Shown here in pieces: positions 26,701 through 34,762 of a DNA stretch of 64,000 nt; the stretch's first letter is position 1; each line of letters starts with the position of its first letter. Below the pieces are notes generated by a model. The model saw nothing but the letters and a program-made list of their open reading frames with translations, ran no database searches and was not told the origin of the DNA. A program made the translations under genes and the position numbers. This DNA comes from Apostichopus japonicus (taxonomy: Eukaryota; Echinodermata; Holothuroidea; Aspidochirotida; Stichopodidae). The stretch spans positions 4,950,484 through 5,014,483 of the forward strand of contig NC_092564.1 in assembly GCF_037975245.1 (NCBI RefSeq), written 5' to 3'.

Positions 26701-29700
26701 CCGCAAAATTATCCGATTAACTTCATATTGCACCATATTGAGTGCATGAAATAGATTGAAATTGGTGGAGGTTTGAAATTGGAGGAGGCTTGAAATTGGT
26801 GGAGGTTTGAAATTGGAGGAGGTTTGAAATTGGTGGAGGCTTGAAATTGGTGGAGGTCAAAAGTCGTTTAAGGACAACACAGAAAGTAAAGCTGAGATGA
26901 ACTTCATAACTTGTATGTAAATCCACTTTAAATATTAAATACAAGAGCATTTCTTCTCTGTGGAGGTCAAAGGTCATTTGAGGTCAATGTCAGAAGTCCA
27001 AGTCTCCAGCTTGAACGAACTTCATAATATTTGTGTGTGGATCCACCTTATTGAGTACAAGAACCGTGTTCGCAATTTACAATAACTGTTCTTCATGAAC
27101 TCCCCTTATTACAGTACATTGAGAATATAACCAAACCGTGTGATCATGATGATGGTGTTACAACAAGCAAGTCCCTTCAAATGGGAGCAGATACTATCAG
27201 ATTTCTATATAAGTGGTTAAATGTCGGTGAAATATCTAATGTACAACTGGAAAGAATGTTCAGAAATTAATATGATCATAGCCAATTAATGTAGTACTGT
27301 TAAGAGAGACCTATCTACAATGCTATAGCAATTAAAATTGTATATAATGGCTGTGTGGCAGTTATTTCACACAGCATCACAGAATTCACAGTTCATGGAG
27401 TCATGTGCATTAACAAGTAGGGAAGTGATTGTTATTCTGCTATTTGAGGTCCTATACATACTTTATGTTTACAATACAAAGTTGGCTTCCCTTGTTGCAG
27501 TTTCCTTTGTGGTCTAGTCAATAAATGAGCTATTGTACTACATCAGTGTATGCATAAAAGGGAAGGAGACTTTAAACAAACATAACTGTATAGTGCTACA
27601 CTGTAGGGCAATTCTAGTATTTATACTGTATACCTATGTTACAGTAGTTCTTTCTACATACTGTAGCCCTGCTAAAACTTAAAATTGCATCATTGATTGT
27701 TAATGTTCCTGTTAAACAAAAAACCACAGTATGTGGCTGTACTGTAGTTAAAGTATTCAAATTGATTCTTTAACTTGTCTGGAATAAAATATTGTGTAGC
27801 GCAAGAATTTATTGAAAGTGTTGTGCTACTTTCCAAGTAACGTTTGTTGTAAATTATGCCCTGAACCTCATGAAATCGATACTGTAGTATATTTCAGGGA
27901 GGGAAAACTTGGGCACATGAGGGCATATATATACATGTGTATAGTACTGTCAATACAGTATAGTATGGGAGGTACATTTATCTGTAGTTAAGTCTGTAAG
28001 TCCCAGTTTTATTAGATCTTGCACTTACTTGAAATGTTTTGCAACTTTCCGTAGAGTAACATTTTGACATTGCTATCGTCAGACCTTCAATTGCTTGTAT
28101 CTAGACTAAAACAGCTGTTGTCATCATACTGTACTGTATATGATAGTTAAATAATAGTAGTGTTTGATACTAATGTCACTATCGATCACATAGTATTTAA
28201 TAAAGAGATTGGTCAGAGAAATGTTACTGTTTTGAGAAAAATTCTGCTGTTACTGACACCTTACTTTTCACGTTTGTCATCTATTTCAGCGAGTGGACGG
28301 TTACGAGCAGCGATTGGGAAGACCAACCTCTTAACCACCAAGAAGTTCAAGCAGTTCAGAGGACTCTGTGATGAGCATGTGAGTATGTCCGTATGAACCC
28401 TGGACCCTTGCATTTCATAGTATGTCCGTATGGACCCTGGACCCTTGCATGTCAGAGTATGTTCTTGTGGTTACAATCTTTGACAGGAGGAAGGAACATA
28501 TATGTCATCCTTTGTTCTCGTTTGTAAATTGATGCATAAATTACATAAATTTCCCGTTCAACAATTCCACACCTGGGGTATGTTATATTGGAGATGAGCT
28601 TTCTTCATTTAAGTTTAACCACTACTCTGTTGTGAAGTAGGGTTGTCCTGTTTGCAGAGAATTCTCATCAATAGATGTAGGTGGGTCTCTCCTGCTGAAT
28701 TTCTACTATAGTTTCCAGTGATCCAGGCAACCTTTCTTTCTAACTTCATGAATTCCTCTCAGATAAACACTCCGACATTGAGCATATATATGCACTTCAA
28801 CATACTGTACACTAGTTAACTCAAAAAAATTTGAATGCAGCCCGGTATATACTGTAAGTATTGTCCAACCTGTCAAGTTTCTGGGAATTCTCTCTCACAA
28901 TTAGAGTTCTTAACTGGCCTAATTTTTTAATGATTTTCTGATGGTCCAACATGACTACAGTTAATATCCTGTGGAAGTGCAACTAGTTGATTTGCTAGTA
29001 GGAGCTCTCAGACAGACCATGCATACAGCACACCAAGATTATCGGCTAACCATTTCTTCCTGTTCAGACAACAACTTCGAAAACTTCCAGGTTGCTCAAG
29101 AAACAACATCTTTTTCTTCCCCAAAATTTCCTGCCTATCAGGTCTGTTGACAAGAATCATGGAATAGAAATTATCAAGTAATAGATACTAGGGTACTGTA
29201 TCTATCTTCTAATACCTACACCATACACGCCAATCATAAAAGCTAAAGGATGTAGAAATATCAGAGAGCTGAGGATACTGTTATAGTATAGTGCTTGCCA
29301 CATATCTTAGAGTCGAGCCACGTGAGTCATACCGGCTCTACGACTGCAACGTGAGTCCAGCACATTCTGTAGCAATACGTAAACAGGTAGACCTAATTGG
29401 TTTTCCCCGGTGTGTGTTGCAACATGCGACGCTGTTGACAAAGTCTTGACGTTTCTTGTCGCTGCAACCCATTCGGAATGCCGGGCGCCGAAGAGTACGG
29501 AAACAGCATCTTACAGCGTGCTAAGAATGTCCATAATTTTTGTTGCAATGTTGACATGTGGCACAGTATCTCTTCGGCAGTCATGAATATTTAAAATCTT
29601 GAGATATAAAGCATGGTAGATACCTCATCAAAATGGTTTGGTATCTGTATGACTCCCAGAGCGGTCTTAAGTTTGTAAGGTAAAAATCCAACCTATATAC

Positions 29701-32700
29701 TGTAGTATGGGTTGTCCATTGTGAGTATTGTGCCTGAGAATTTACCAAGTACTGTAGCTTTTAGTTACTAATTACTGAAATCCACATGGTTTGCTGGACA
29801 TAGTCACATTTCATTGAAATTGTTTGGAACCTTAAACAATGAAACAAAATACTGTTCTTGTTTTCTGTAATGTGAAGACAAAGCAAAGTCTTCATGTTGT
29901 TGTACGCTAGTGATTTTTTTTTATCTTCCCCTTGCCTGAATCTTCACACAAAATAAATACATTACAAATTGTATTGCGAGGACTGAAAATCTGCAATTTA
30001 TGCAAAAGGATAATGTTTATTTCATCTCAGTTTAAAAAGTGACAAATGAACTTTGTACAAACAAAAGAGGCAAAAGTTGAAGCAAAACATGGTTGTGTTT
30101 TACAAAGAGCAGTGCTGGTACTATCATGAGCAATGAAAGTACAGTGTAAGATTATTATTAGAAATAAGACACAGGAAAAAGTAAGGGAGACATGACTATA
30201 CCATTGTGTAGGGCATGCATGTGCACATGACTCAAGTGGGAAATTGGAAGTGGACAGTAGCCACATACAGCTCTCCCTTCTGTGTACAGTACAGTACATA
30301 TTGTACACAGTTGTTAACAGCAGTACAGTTCTGCATTATTAACCATTTCATATAATCCATGTTTTCTGGAAGAATTCAATAAGACATGCAGTAGTACATG
30401 GCAATGTCATCAACAAGCAATCCATACACCATATCCATATTTACTTCGTTCCCCACTTACTGTACCTGTCTCCCCACAACCTATGCACCGCATTCTACCG
30501 TGTCTAGAGTATAAATCCAAGGTAATCCGGGCGAATTTCGCGAAAATTTTTCTAACTCCGAAAAACACAGTGAGACACTTTGTGGGTAGAAAAATGAAGG
30601 AAGGCCATTAGGGCCAGTGAGGGTGTACAGTGTTAAAAGATTACCAGGGCATTCTAGACACGGTAGAATGCGGTGCATAGGTTGTGGGGAGACAGGTAAG
30701 TGGGTCACTCGTAAATATATAAACCAGTAAGTTTTATAATATACACCGAGAGTTGATTGCTGCTTGTGGGTGTTTGTGTTGTTTTCCTTCCTGACATTGA
30801 ATACTGTACAGTACATGATATAAATAGGACACCATGAGCTTGTAAACTGTGGAACCTAAACATGTTAGAATCTGGCCATTATGACTGGCTGTGTGCATTG
30901 AACCAAGGTGTGAATCCAGGGAACTGTTAATCTTAACAGTTCCCTTGTGGAAACTTAACAATGCCCTCAGTTGTTTCATTGTTCAAATTGCATCCTTGAA
31001 TTTGTTTGTGTGTATTTTTTTTATCAAATATCGTTGACTTGTTTCAGTTTTACTGGCGGTAGAGATTGTTAAGCCAGGCAGAGCACCATTTTTTGCATTC
31101 CCATCATTAAACATGTACTTTTAATAGGGTTGTGATGTTAAGGATGACAGATGACATCAATAGTAGTGCTGTTGATTGGTCAGCATTAATACTCAAATGT
31201 CAAGATTCCAGTACTACAGCTGCCTGCATAGACTGACCAATGTTATAATTAAAACATCACAGTCCACTGATCTTAGCATTCATTTCCAGTTCAGACCTAT
31301 TGAATATAACTGCATGTAACAGATCGACACACCATTAATTAACCAGAGTCACGGACGGCATATATGTTGTACTACAGTTTGTGCCTCCCCGTGACCACCA
31401 CATACAGTGGTCATTGGAACATTCAGTTGCCTGCAACCAATTTACTGCAGAGAAGGAACTAAAGAACAAGCAAGAAGCAAGAAATTATGTAGCAGAATTT
31501 GACATTTCACTCTGTGCCGATGAATAAAATAACCAACTACCTATTCTTATGGGGCTACAGTATTGGGTGAGATGGAAGGTTTACAATGATAACCCCCCAA
31601 AAAAGAAAAAATATGTCGAGCAATGTCGGCTTTTGTGCAGCATGTGCACATGTTTGCACTCCATGAAGTACAACAGGACCTGTGTACTGCATTAAAACAA
31701 ACTTGATTGTAACAATACAGTTGGTTTGAATAATTTCCATACAACCAATGACTTCCCTTAAATCGCCTACAATAACTGTCAATCAGATTTAAAGTCTGTT
31801 TAAAACATTTGTGCACCCCTTAATAAACAAAGAAGGAAAAATTAGAAAAAAACAAAATATTGGAAGAAGACTACAAATTTCAGGCTGGTTTTGATATCAA
31901 GTAGTTTGTGTTTGAAATTAACCTCCGCATATATCTCTTTTGAATCATCTAAGTCCTTAACATTATTAATGAATTTGCAGGTGTTATCAATATGGATGTC
32001 AAAGTGGCAACATAGTTTTATCTATTCATGAACGTTTAAGTTACGGAGGCGGGAGATTGATTGACCCCCAAGGGGTGACAACTTGTTTGTTATTCTCAAA
32101 ATGAATATGATGTGAGTAGTGAAACCTGATATTCATCACAAAACACAACCCAACGTGCCTAACACTTACCATGTTATCTTTAATGAGAATTACAGAAAAA
32201 CAGCACTTCTGTAGAAGTTAGAGTATGGTTTGCAGAACGTGACAAGCCGGATACTGATCATGCAAGGACAGTGGTTGTACGTGTACAAAGTATCACTTTT
32301 GAAGGCCACTACGCAAGAGCATTATTTACTTTGAACATTACTGGGTGAAAACTTGTGTCCTTTATGGCACACATGAATCTACACTGTACAGGAGAGACAG
32401 TATTGGTCCCTACCAGTGCAGTACAGTACAGTATGCATGTGTTTATTGCTAGAGAAAGGCATACAGTCGCTGATTTTTTTCTACATTCTGTTTTATTTTG
32501 TTTATTAAATCAAAAACTAATGTTAATTATCTGCTGTGGACTTTGCTTGCATAATATACAGTACGCTATCCATTAACACTGATAAAAGTACTTCATGATA
32601 TGGTTGATTGTATTAGGGAGGTGCCTTTAGAGAGATACTAATCTCCTACAAGCTTTGCTTACCTACTATACAGTATGCCAACTTACTTTTACACATTCTA

Positions 32701-34161
32701 TTACACAGGCTCTTTAGTGGATAAGCAGTTTGCTAACAGTTTTATTTTATTTTGATCTATAACACTGATAACAGTACTACATGATATGGTTGATTGTATT
32801 AGGGAGGTGCCTGTATAGAGATAGTAATCTCCTACATAGCATTTTGACAGTAGTGTACATAACTTGTTGAAACCATAGGGATTCTTGTCTATCTCTATGT
32901 CATTTCATGATGCACAAGGTTTTGTTGGACAGTTACCTTTTGCCGATCAGACACGTTCTACAGGATAGCCTCACAAACTTTCTATAATACACTTAACAAA
33001 AACCAGGCAGTTACCTCTGCGCATGTACACATTAAATATCGGCGGCACAGAAATGGGTCTGTTCAGACTTCGTTCATCCTTTCTTCTCTTCACACTAGTG
33101 TGATTATATGAGGTGCATAATATATACTGTAGTTTGGCCCTCACTTTCTGGAATGTCTGTTCATTCTTGCTCCTGAAGGTATTTTCACCAGGTCTTTCAT
33201 CCTTAGTAAAAATTGTCTCTTTCTCTTTCCAAATCCTATTTAGAACCAACACATGGAGGGCAGCAAGGTACCTACCTCTGAGGACCTGGCAGGGTTTTGG
33301 GACATGGTGATGATACAGGTGGATGACGTCAAGGCCATGTTTGAGGAGATTGACACAATGAGGAAGAACGACTGGCAGTCTCCTAAGAGGCCATCGCAAG
33401 TAAAGGTACCATTAAAATAATAAAAAAAACACTATCTATTTAAATTCTGGAACATTTAGCAATTAATCGACTAAAGCCCTGCAGGATTGAATTATGCATA
33501 AGTCACTTAACACCCAGAGTTGCAGTTTCACATCTATGTAGTTCACCTACAGATTGTTTTCAAATGGGGATATTTGGCGGTATGACCTTGACACCCACTC
33601 TGCAACTTTGACTTCCCAATGTCTGTCTAAAACCCTGAGAAGTGAACGACTTGTTTTTTTATCTTTTCCCCATTTGTATTCTATTGATGTTCCAAGTTAT
33701 ACTCTGAATTGCAATGTGGTTGACCAGATCAAGTAAAGTACTCAATGGAAAACATGGACAGTTTGAAACGTTATTTTAATACCCTCCTATTTGGATGTGA
33801 TTTCAAATCATATTTTTATGCCTCATTTGGCACAAAGACATGCAGAATCTATAAAGATATTGTGGGTGGTCTTATGTCATGTTCTAAAACTTCAACCTGA
33901 AACACACTATCATATTTCACATGTACCTATTTGCAGCCACCAGAGGTGCGTACCCCAAGTCGAAAGATGAGAACAAAGACTAGACCCAAGGCAACCACCC
34001 CAAATACAAAGAACTCGCTGAAAGACGTGGAGAGAGCGGCCAAAGCTAAACAGCAGAGGGAGGAGGCAAGACGTCGGCTCCTCGCTGCGAAGAAGGCCAT
34101 GCGGAGACGCACACTCAGCGATAGTCTCAGCGACGAGGTCGGTGTGGAGATATATTGTTAA
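18748..34161 (+). CDS. DLGAP: DLGAP/SAPAP (GKAP)-family protein, four coding exons, 722 aa
   Basis: Coding exons 19011-20703, 28290-28378, 33244-33405 and 33937-34161 join in phase. DLGAP proteins bind the guanylate-kinase domain of DLG/PSD-95 scaffolds and Shank at synapses; the DLGAP5/HURP branch binds spindle microtubules. The N-terminal 530 residues are low-complexity, rich in Ser, Arg, Lys and Pro, as in the family. From about residue 530 the conserved GKAP domain begins with YYF, then continues with SGRLRAAIGKTNLL and KFKQFRGLC (exon 2), DLAGFWDMVMIQVDDV and NDW (exon 3), and a basic ARRRLLAAKKAM helix (exon 4). The protein is shorter than vertebrate DLGAP1-4 (about 1000 aa). It ends EIYC, where DLGAP1-4 continue to a PDZ-binding tail. 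FWDMV and AAKKAM also recall DLGAP5, so it may represent an undivided invertebrate member; I cannot place it on a branch. Confidence 0.9.
18749..18811 (+). promoter_or_regulatory. uORF 1 in the DLGAP leader (20 codons)
   Basis: ATG at 18749 lies immediately after the splice acceptor; TGA at 18809-18811. It ends before the main ORF and is in a different frame. Its start context depends on the unknown upstream exon. Confidence 0.45.
18866..19000 (+). promoter_or_regulatory. uORF 2 in the DLGAP leader (44 codons), strong start context
   Basis: ACAAAATGG gives A at -3 and G at +4, better than the main start. The uORF stops with TAG at 18998-19000, ten bases before the main ATG, so reaching 19011 needs leaky scanning or reinitiation over a very short gap. 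Confidence 0.5.
22367..22515 (+). mobile_element. Partial copy of a TIR element related to 30452-30704
   Basis: It starts with CCTGTCTCCCCACAACCT after TTACAGTA and then aligns with gaps to the reverse complement of the element at 30.5 kb, sharing CTTTAACACTGT, a run near GCCCTTCCTTC and a CTACC-CAAAGTG block. No opposite terminal repeat was found downstream, so the copy is truncated or diverged. It holds a TACAGTA at 22372-22378 at the same point where the other copy has TACTGTA in one arm and only TA in the other. Confidence 0.65.
24895..25165 (+). mobile_element. tRNA-derived SINE, copy 1 (with a dead tRNA-like part at 25047-25123)
   Basis: The tRNA-like part keeps an intact A box (TAGCTCAGTTGG), an anticodon stem CTGGG/CCCAG and a B box (GGTTTGAATC). 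Base 33 is C instead of T, and the 3' acceptor strand is split by an extra CTGTA, so it is not a working tRNA. About 120 bp before it and 40 bp after it match the minus-strand copy at 58335-58560, including AGGG-GATCACCATC just before the tRNA part and a CTTTTCCA-A-T tail after it. That makes it a dispersed element rather than a tRNA gene. Confidence 0.75.
26755..26858. repeat. 17-bp minisatellite (TGAAATTGGWGGAGGYT)
   Basis: Six consecutive units differing mainly at GGTGG/GGAGG and GGTT/GGCT. Confidence 0.9.
26851..27063. repeat. Diverged direct duplication, about 110-bp period
   Basis: Copy A (26851-26947) and copy B (26961-27063) both begin TGGAGGTCAAA and share GAACTTCATAA, an ATCCAC block and a TACAAGA end. 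The first copy grows directly out of the 17-bp minisatellite. Confidence 0.7.
28290..28378 (+). CDS. DLGAP: DLGAP coding exon 2 (GKAP domain core)
   Basis: Acceptor TCATCTATTTCAG, donor CAT|GTGAGT. The first two bases complete an Ala codon, then it reads SGRLRAAIGKTNLL and KFKQFRGLCDEH, a segment highly conserved in all DLGAP proteins. The exon ends in phase 0. Confidence 0.93.
28382..28455. repeat. Two 37-bp tandem copies next to the DLGAP donor
   Basis: AGTATGTCCGTATG...CCCTGGACCCTTGCAT is repeated with three or four differences, starting 4 bases downstream of the exon boundary. Confidence 0.9.
29290..29590. other. CpG-richer patch inside a DLGAP intron
   Basis: Contains several CpG-bearing words (GCCGGGCGCCG, CGACGCTG, CACGTGAGTC) unlike the surrounding AT-rich intron. 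A minus-strand 63-codon frame (29584-29393) lies in it with a possible donor at CACGCT|GTAAGA. This could be an internal promoter or an old insertion; nothing decides between them. Confidence 0.25.
30452..30704. mobile_element. 253-bp MITE with about 55-bp terminal inverted repeats
   Basis: The left arm 30452-30510 and right arm 30649-30704 are inverted copies: CCTGTCTCCCCACAACCTAT followed by GCACCGCATTCTACCGTG and TCTAGA matches nearly base for base. The left arm differs by a 5-bp insertion that creates TACTGTA at 30458-30464. The interior has no coding capacity that I trust. A clear target-site duplication could not be seen. A related partial copy lies at 22367-22515. Confidence 0.85.
30919..30944. 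repeat. Perfect 26-bp palindrome (12-bp arms, 2-nt loop)
   Basis: GGGAACTGTTAA, then TC, then TTAACAGTTCCC. It could form a hairpin in RNA or a cruciform, or be a head-to-head transposon end. Confidence 0.9.
32575..32837. repeat. Direct duplication of about 78 bp, 186 bp apart
   Basis: Copies at 32575-32653 and 32761-32837 share AACACTGATAA, CATGATATGGTTGATTG, TATTAGGGAGGTGCCT and TAATCTCCTACA with few differences. Confidence 0.85.
33244..33405 (+). CDS. DLGAP: DLGAP coding exon 3 (GKAP domain, FWDM segment)
   Basis: Acceptor TCCTATTTAG, phase 0. It reads NQHMEG...PTSEDLAGFWDMV, then QVDDVKAMF and NDWQSPKRP, matching the second half of the GKAP domain. Two phase-0 donors compete at the end: CAA|GTAAAG (exon to 33399) and AAG|GTACCA (to 33405). 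The choice changes the protein by two residues. Confidence 0.92.
33937..34161 (+). CDS. DLGAP: DLGAP last coding exon
   Basis: Acceptor CTATTTGCAG, phase 0. It encodes a Lys/Arg/Thr/Pro-rich stretch, a basic helix (REEARRRLLAAKKAM) shared with DLGAP proteins, then SDSLSDEVGVEIYC and TAA at 34159-34161. In vertebrate DLGAP1-4 an EIY motif near the end is followed by a PDZ-ligand tail; here the stop comes one residue after EIY, and none of the three forward frames directly downstream restores such a tail. Confidence 0.88.
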   Translation, partial: PPEVRTPSRKMRTKTRPKATTPNTKNSLKDVERAAKAKQQREEARRRLLAAKKAMRRRTLSDSLSDEVGVEIYC

Positions 34162-34756
34162 TGGTTCGCTTCTAATAGGTCTTCGTTAGGTGTTAATGCA
34201 AGTAAAAGCGATTTGGATACCCTGTTTGTCGTCCCATGTCAGTCGCGTTTTCTAGAAGTAATTGTATGTGAGTATAAAGCTCGACTGTCGGCTTTATCAC
34301 AATTGGTTTTTAATGTATTTTGGGTGTTCTGACATTTCAAATAGCACATGACTAGATGTTGGAATCCAATGGCACTCCCGCCAAGAAGTTCAGGACAGTT
34401 CATGCTCAGAACAAACCTGAAGAGGTCCAGCTTTGGATGCCACGAGAAAGAGTGATAACTTAACAAGCCTTACTGTCGGTCGATACACCCACCGTGTTTA
34501 AGACACTTGTTAATGTCAAAAATTAAGTTAAATATCAAATGTCAGTTAAATATCATATCAGTCATATTTACCTCTGGGGTAAAGGAGAGAGTGAGAACCG
34601 GGCGGGTAAAAACTCACACTTTGTCATGTCATTTGATGTCATTCCTGTAAAGTAGATGATCAGATTTAAAAATACTGGTAGTGACGCATATCTAATGGGA
34701 GAAAAAGTCCACATAAGAAATTTACCCAAATTTATGTGCTTGGGTAGTATCAGGAG

Positions 34757-34762
34757 AATAAA
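34757..34762 (+). terminator. Candidate polyadenylation signal of DLGAP (AATAAA)
   Basis: First clear AATAAA that I found after the stop, about 600 bp downstream. Longer 3' UTRs are possible; further AATAAA words occur near 38.08 kb. Confidence 0.35.

Larger units (their letters stand above)
20704..28289 (+). other. DLGAP intron (7.6 kb) with SINE, TIR element and minisatellite
   Basis: Bounded by GTAAGC and TCTATTTCAG. I saw no further exon: phases 1 and 1 match across it and the protein reads on without a gap. It contains a G-run (21404-21417), a partial TIR element (22367-22515), a tRNA-derived SINE (24895-25165), a 17-bp minisatellite with a diverged duplication (26755-27063), and many TAC(A/T)GTA heptamers. 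Confidence 0.8.
28379..33243 (+). other. DLGAP intron (4.9 kb)
   Basis: No extra exon was found; both ends are phase 0. It holds a 37-bp direct duplication beginning 4 bases after the donor (28382-28455), a CpG-richer patch (29290-29590), the TIR element at 30452-30704, a perfect 26-bp palindrome (30919-30944) and a 186-bp-spaced duplication (32575-32837). Confidence 0.8.

Noticed and set aside
33931-33936. Start codon for a separate small ORF at the last DLGAP exon
   Set aside because: These bases are the splice acceptor (TTGCAG); the exon continues the GKAP protein in phase.
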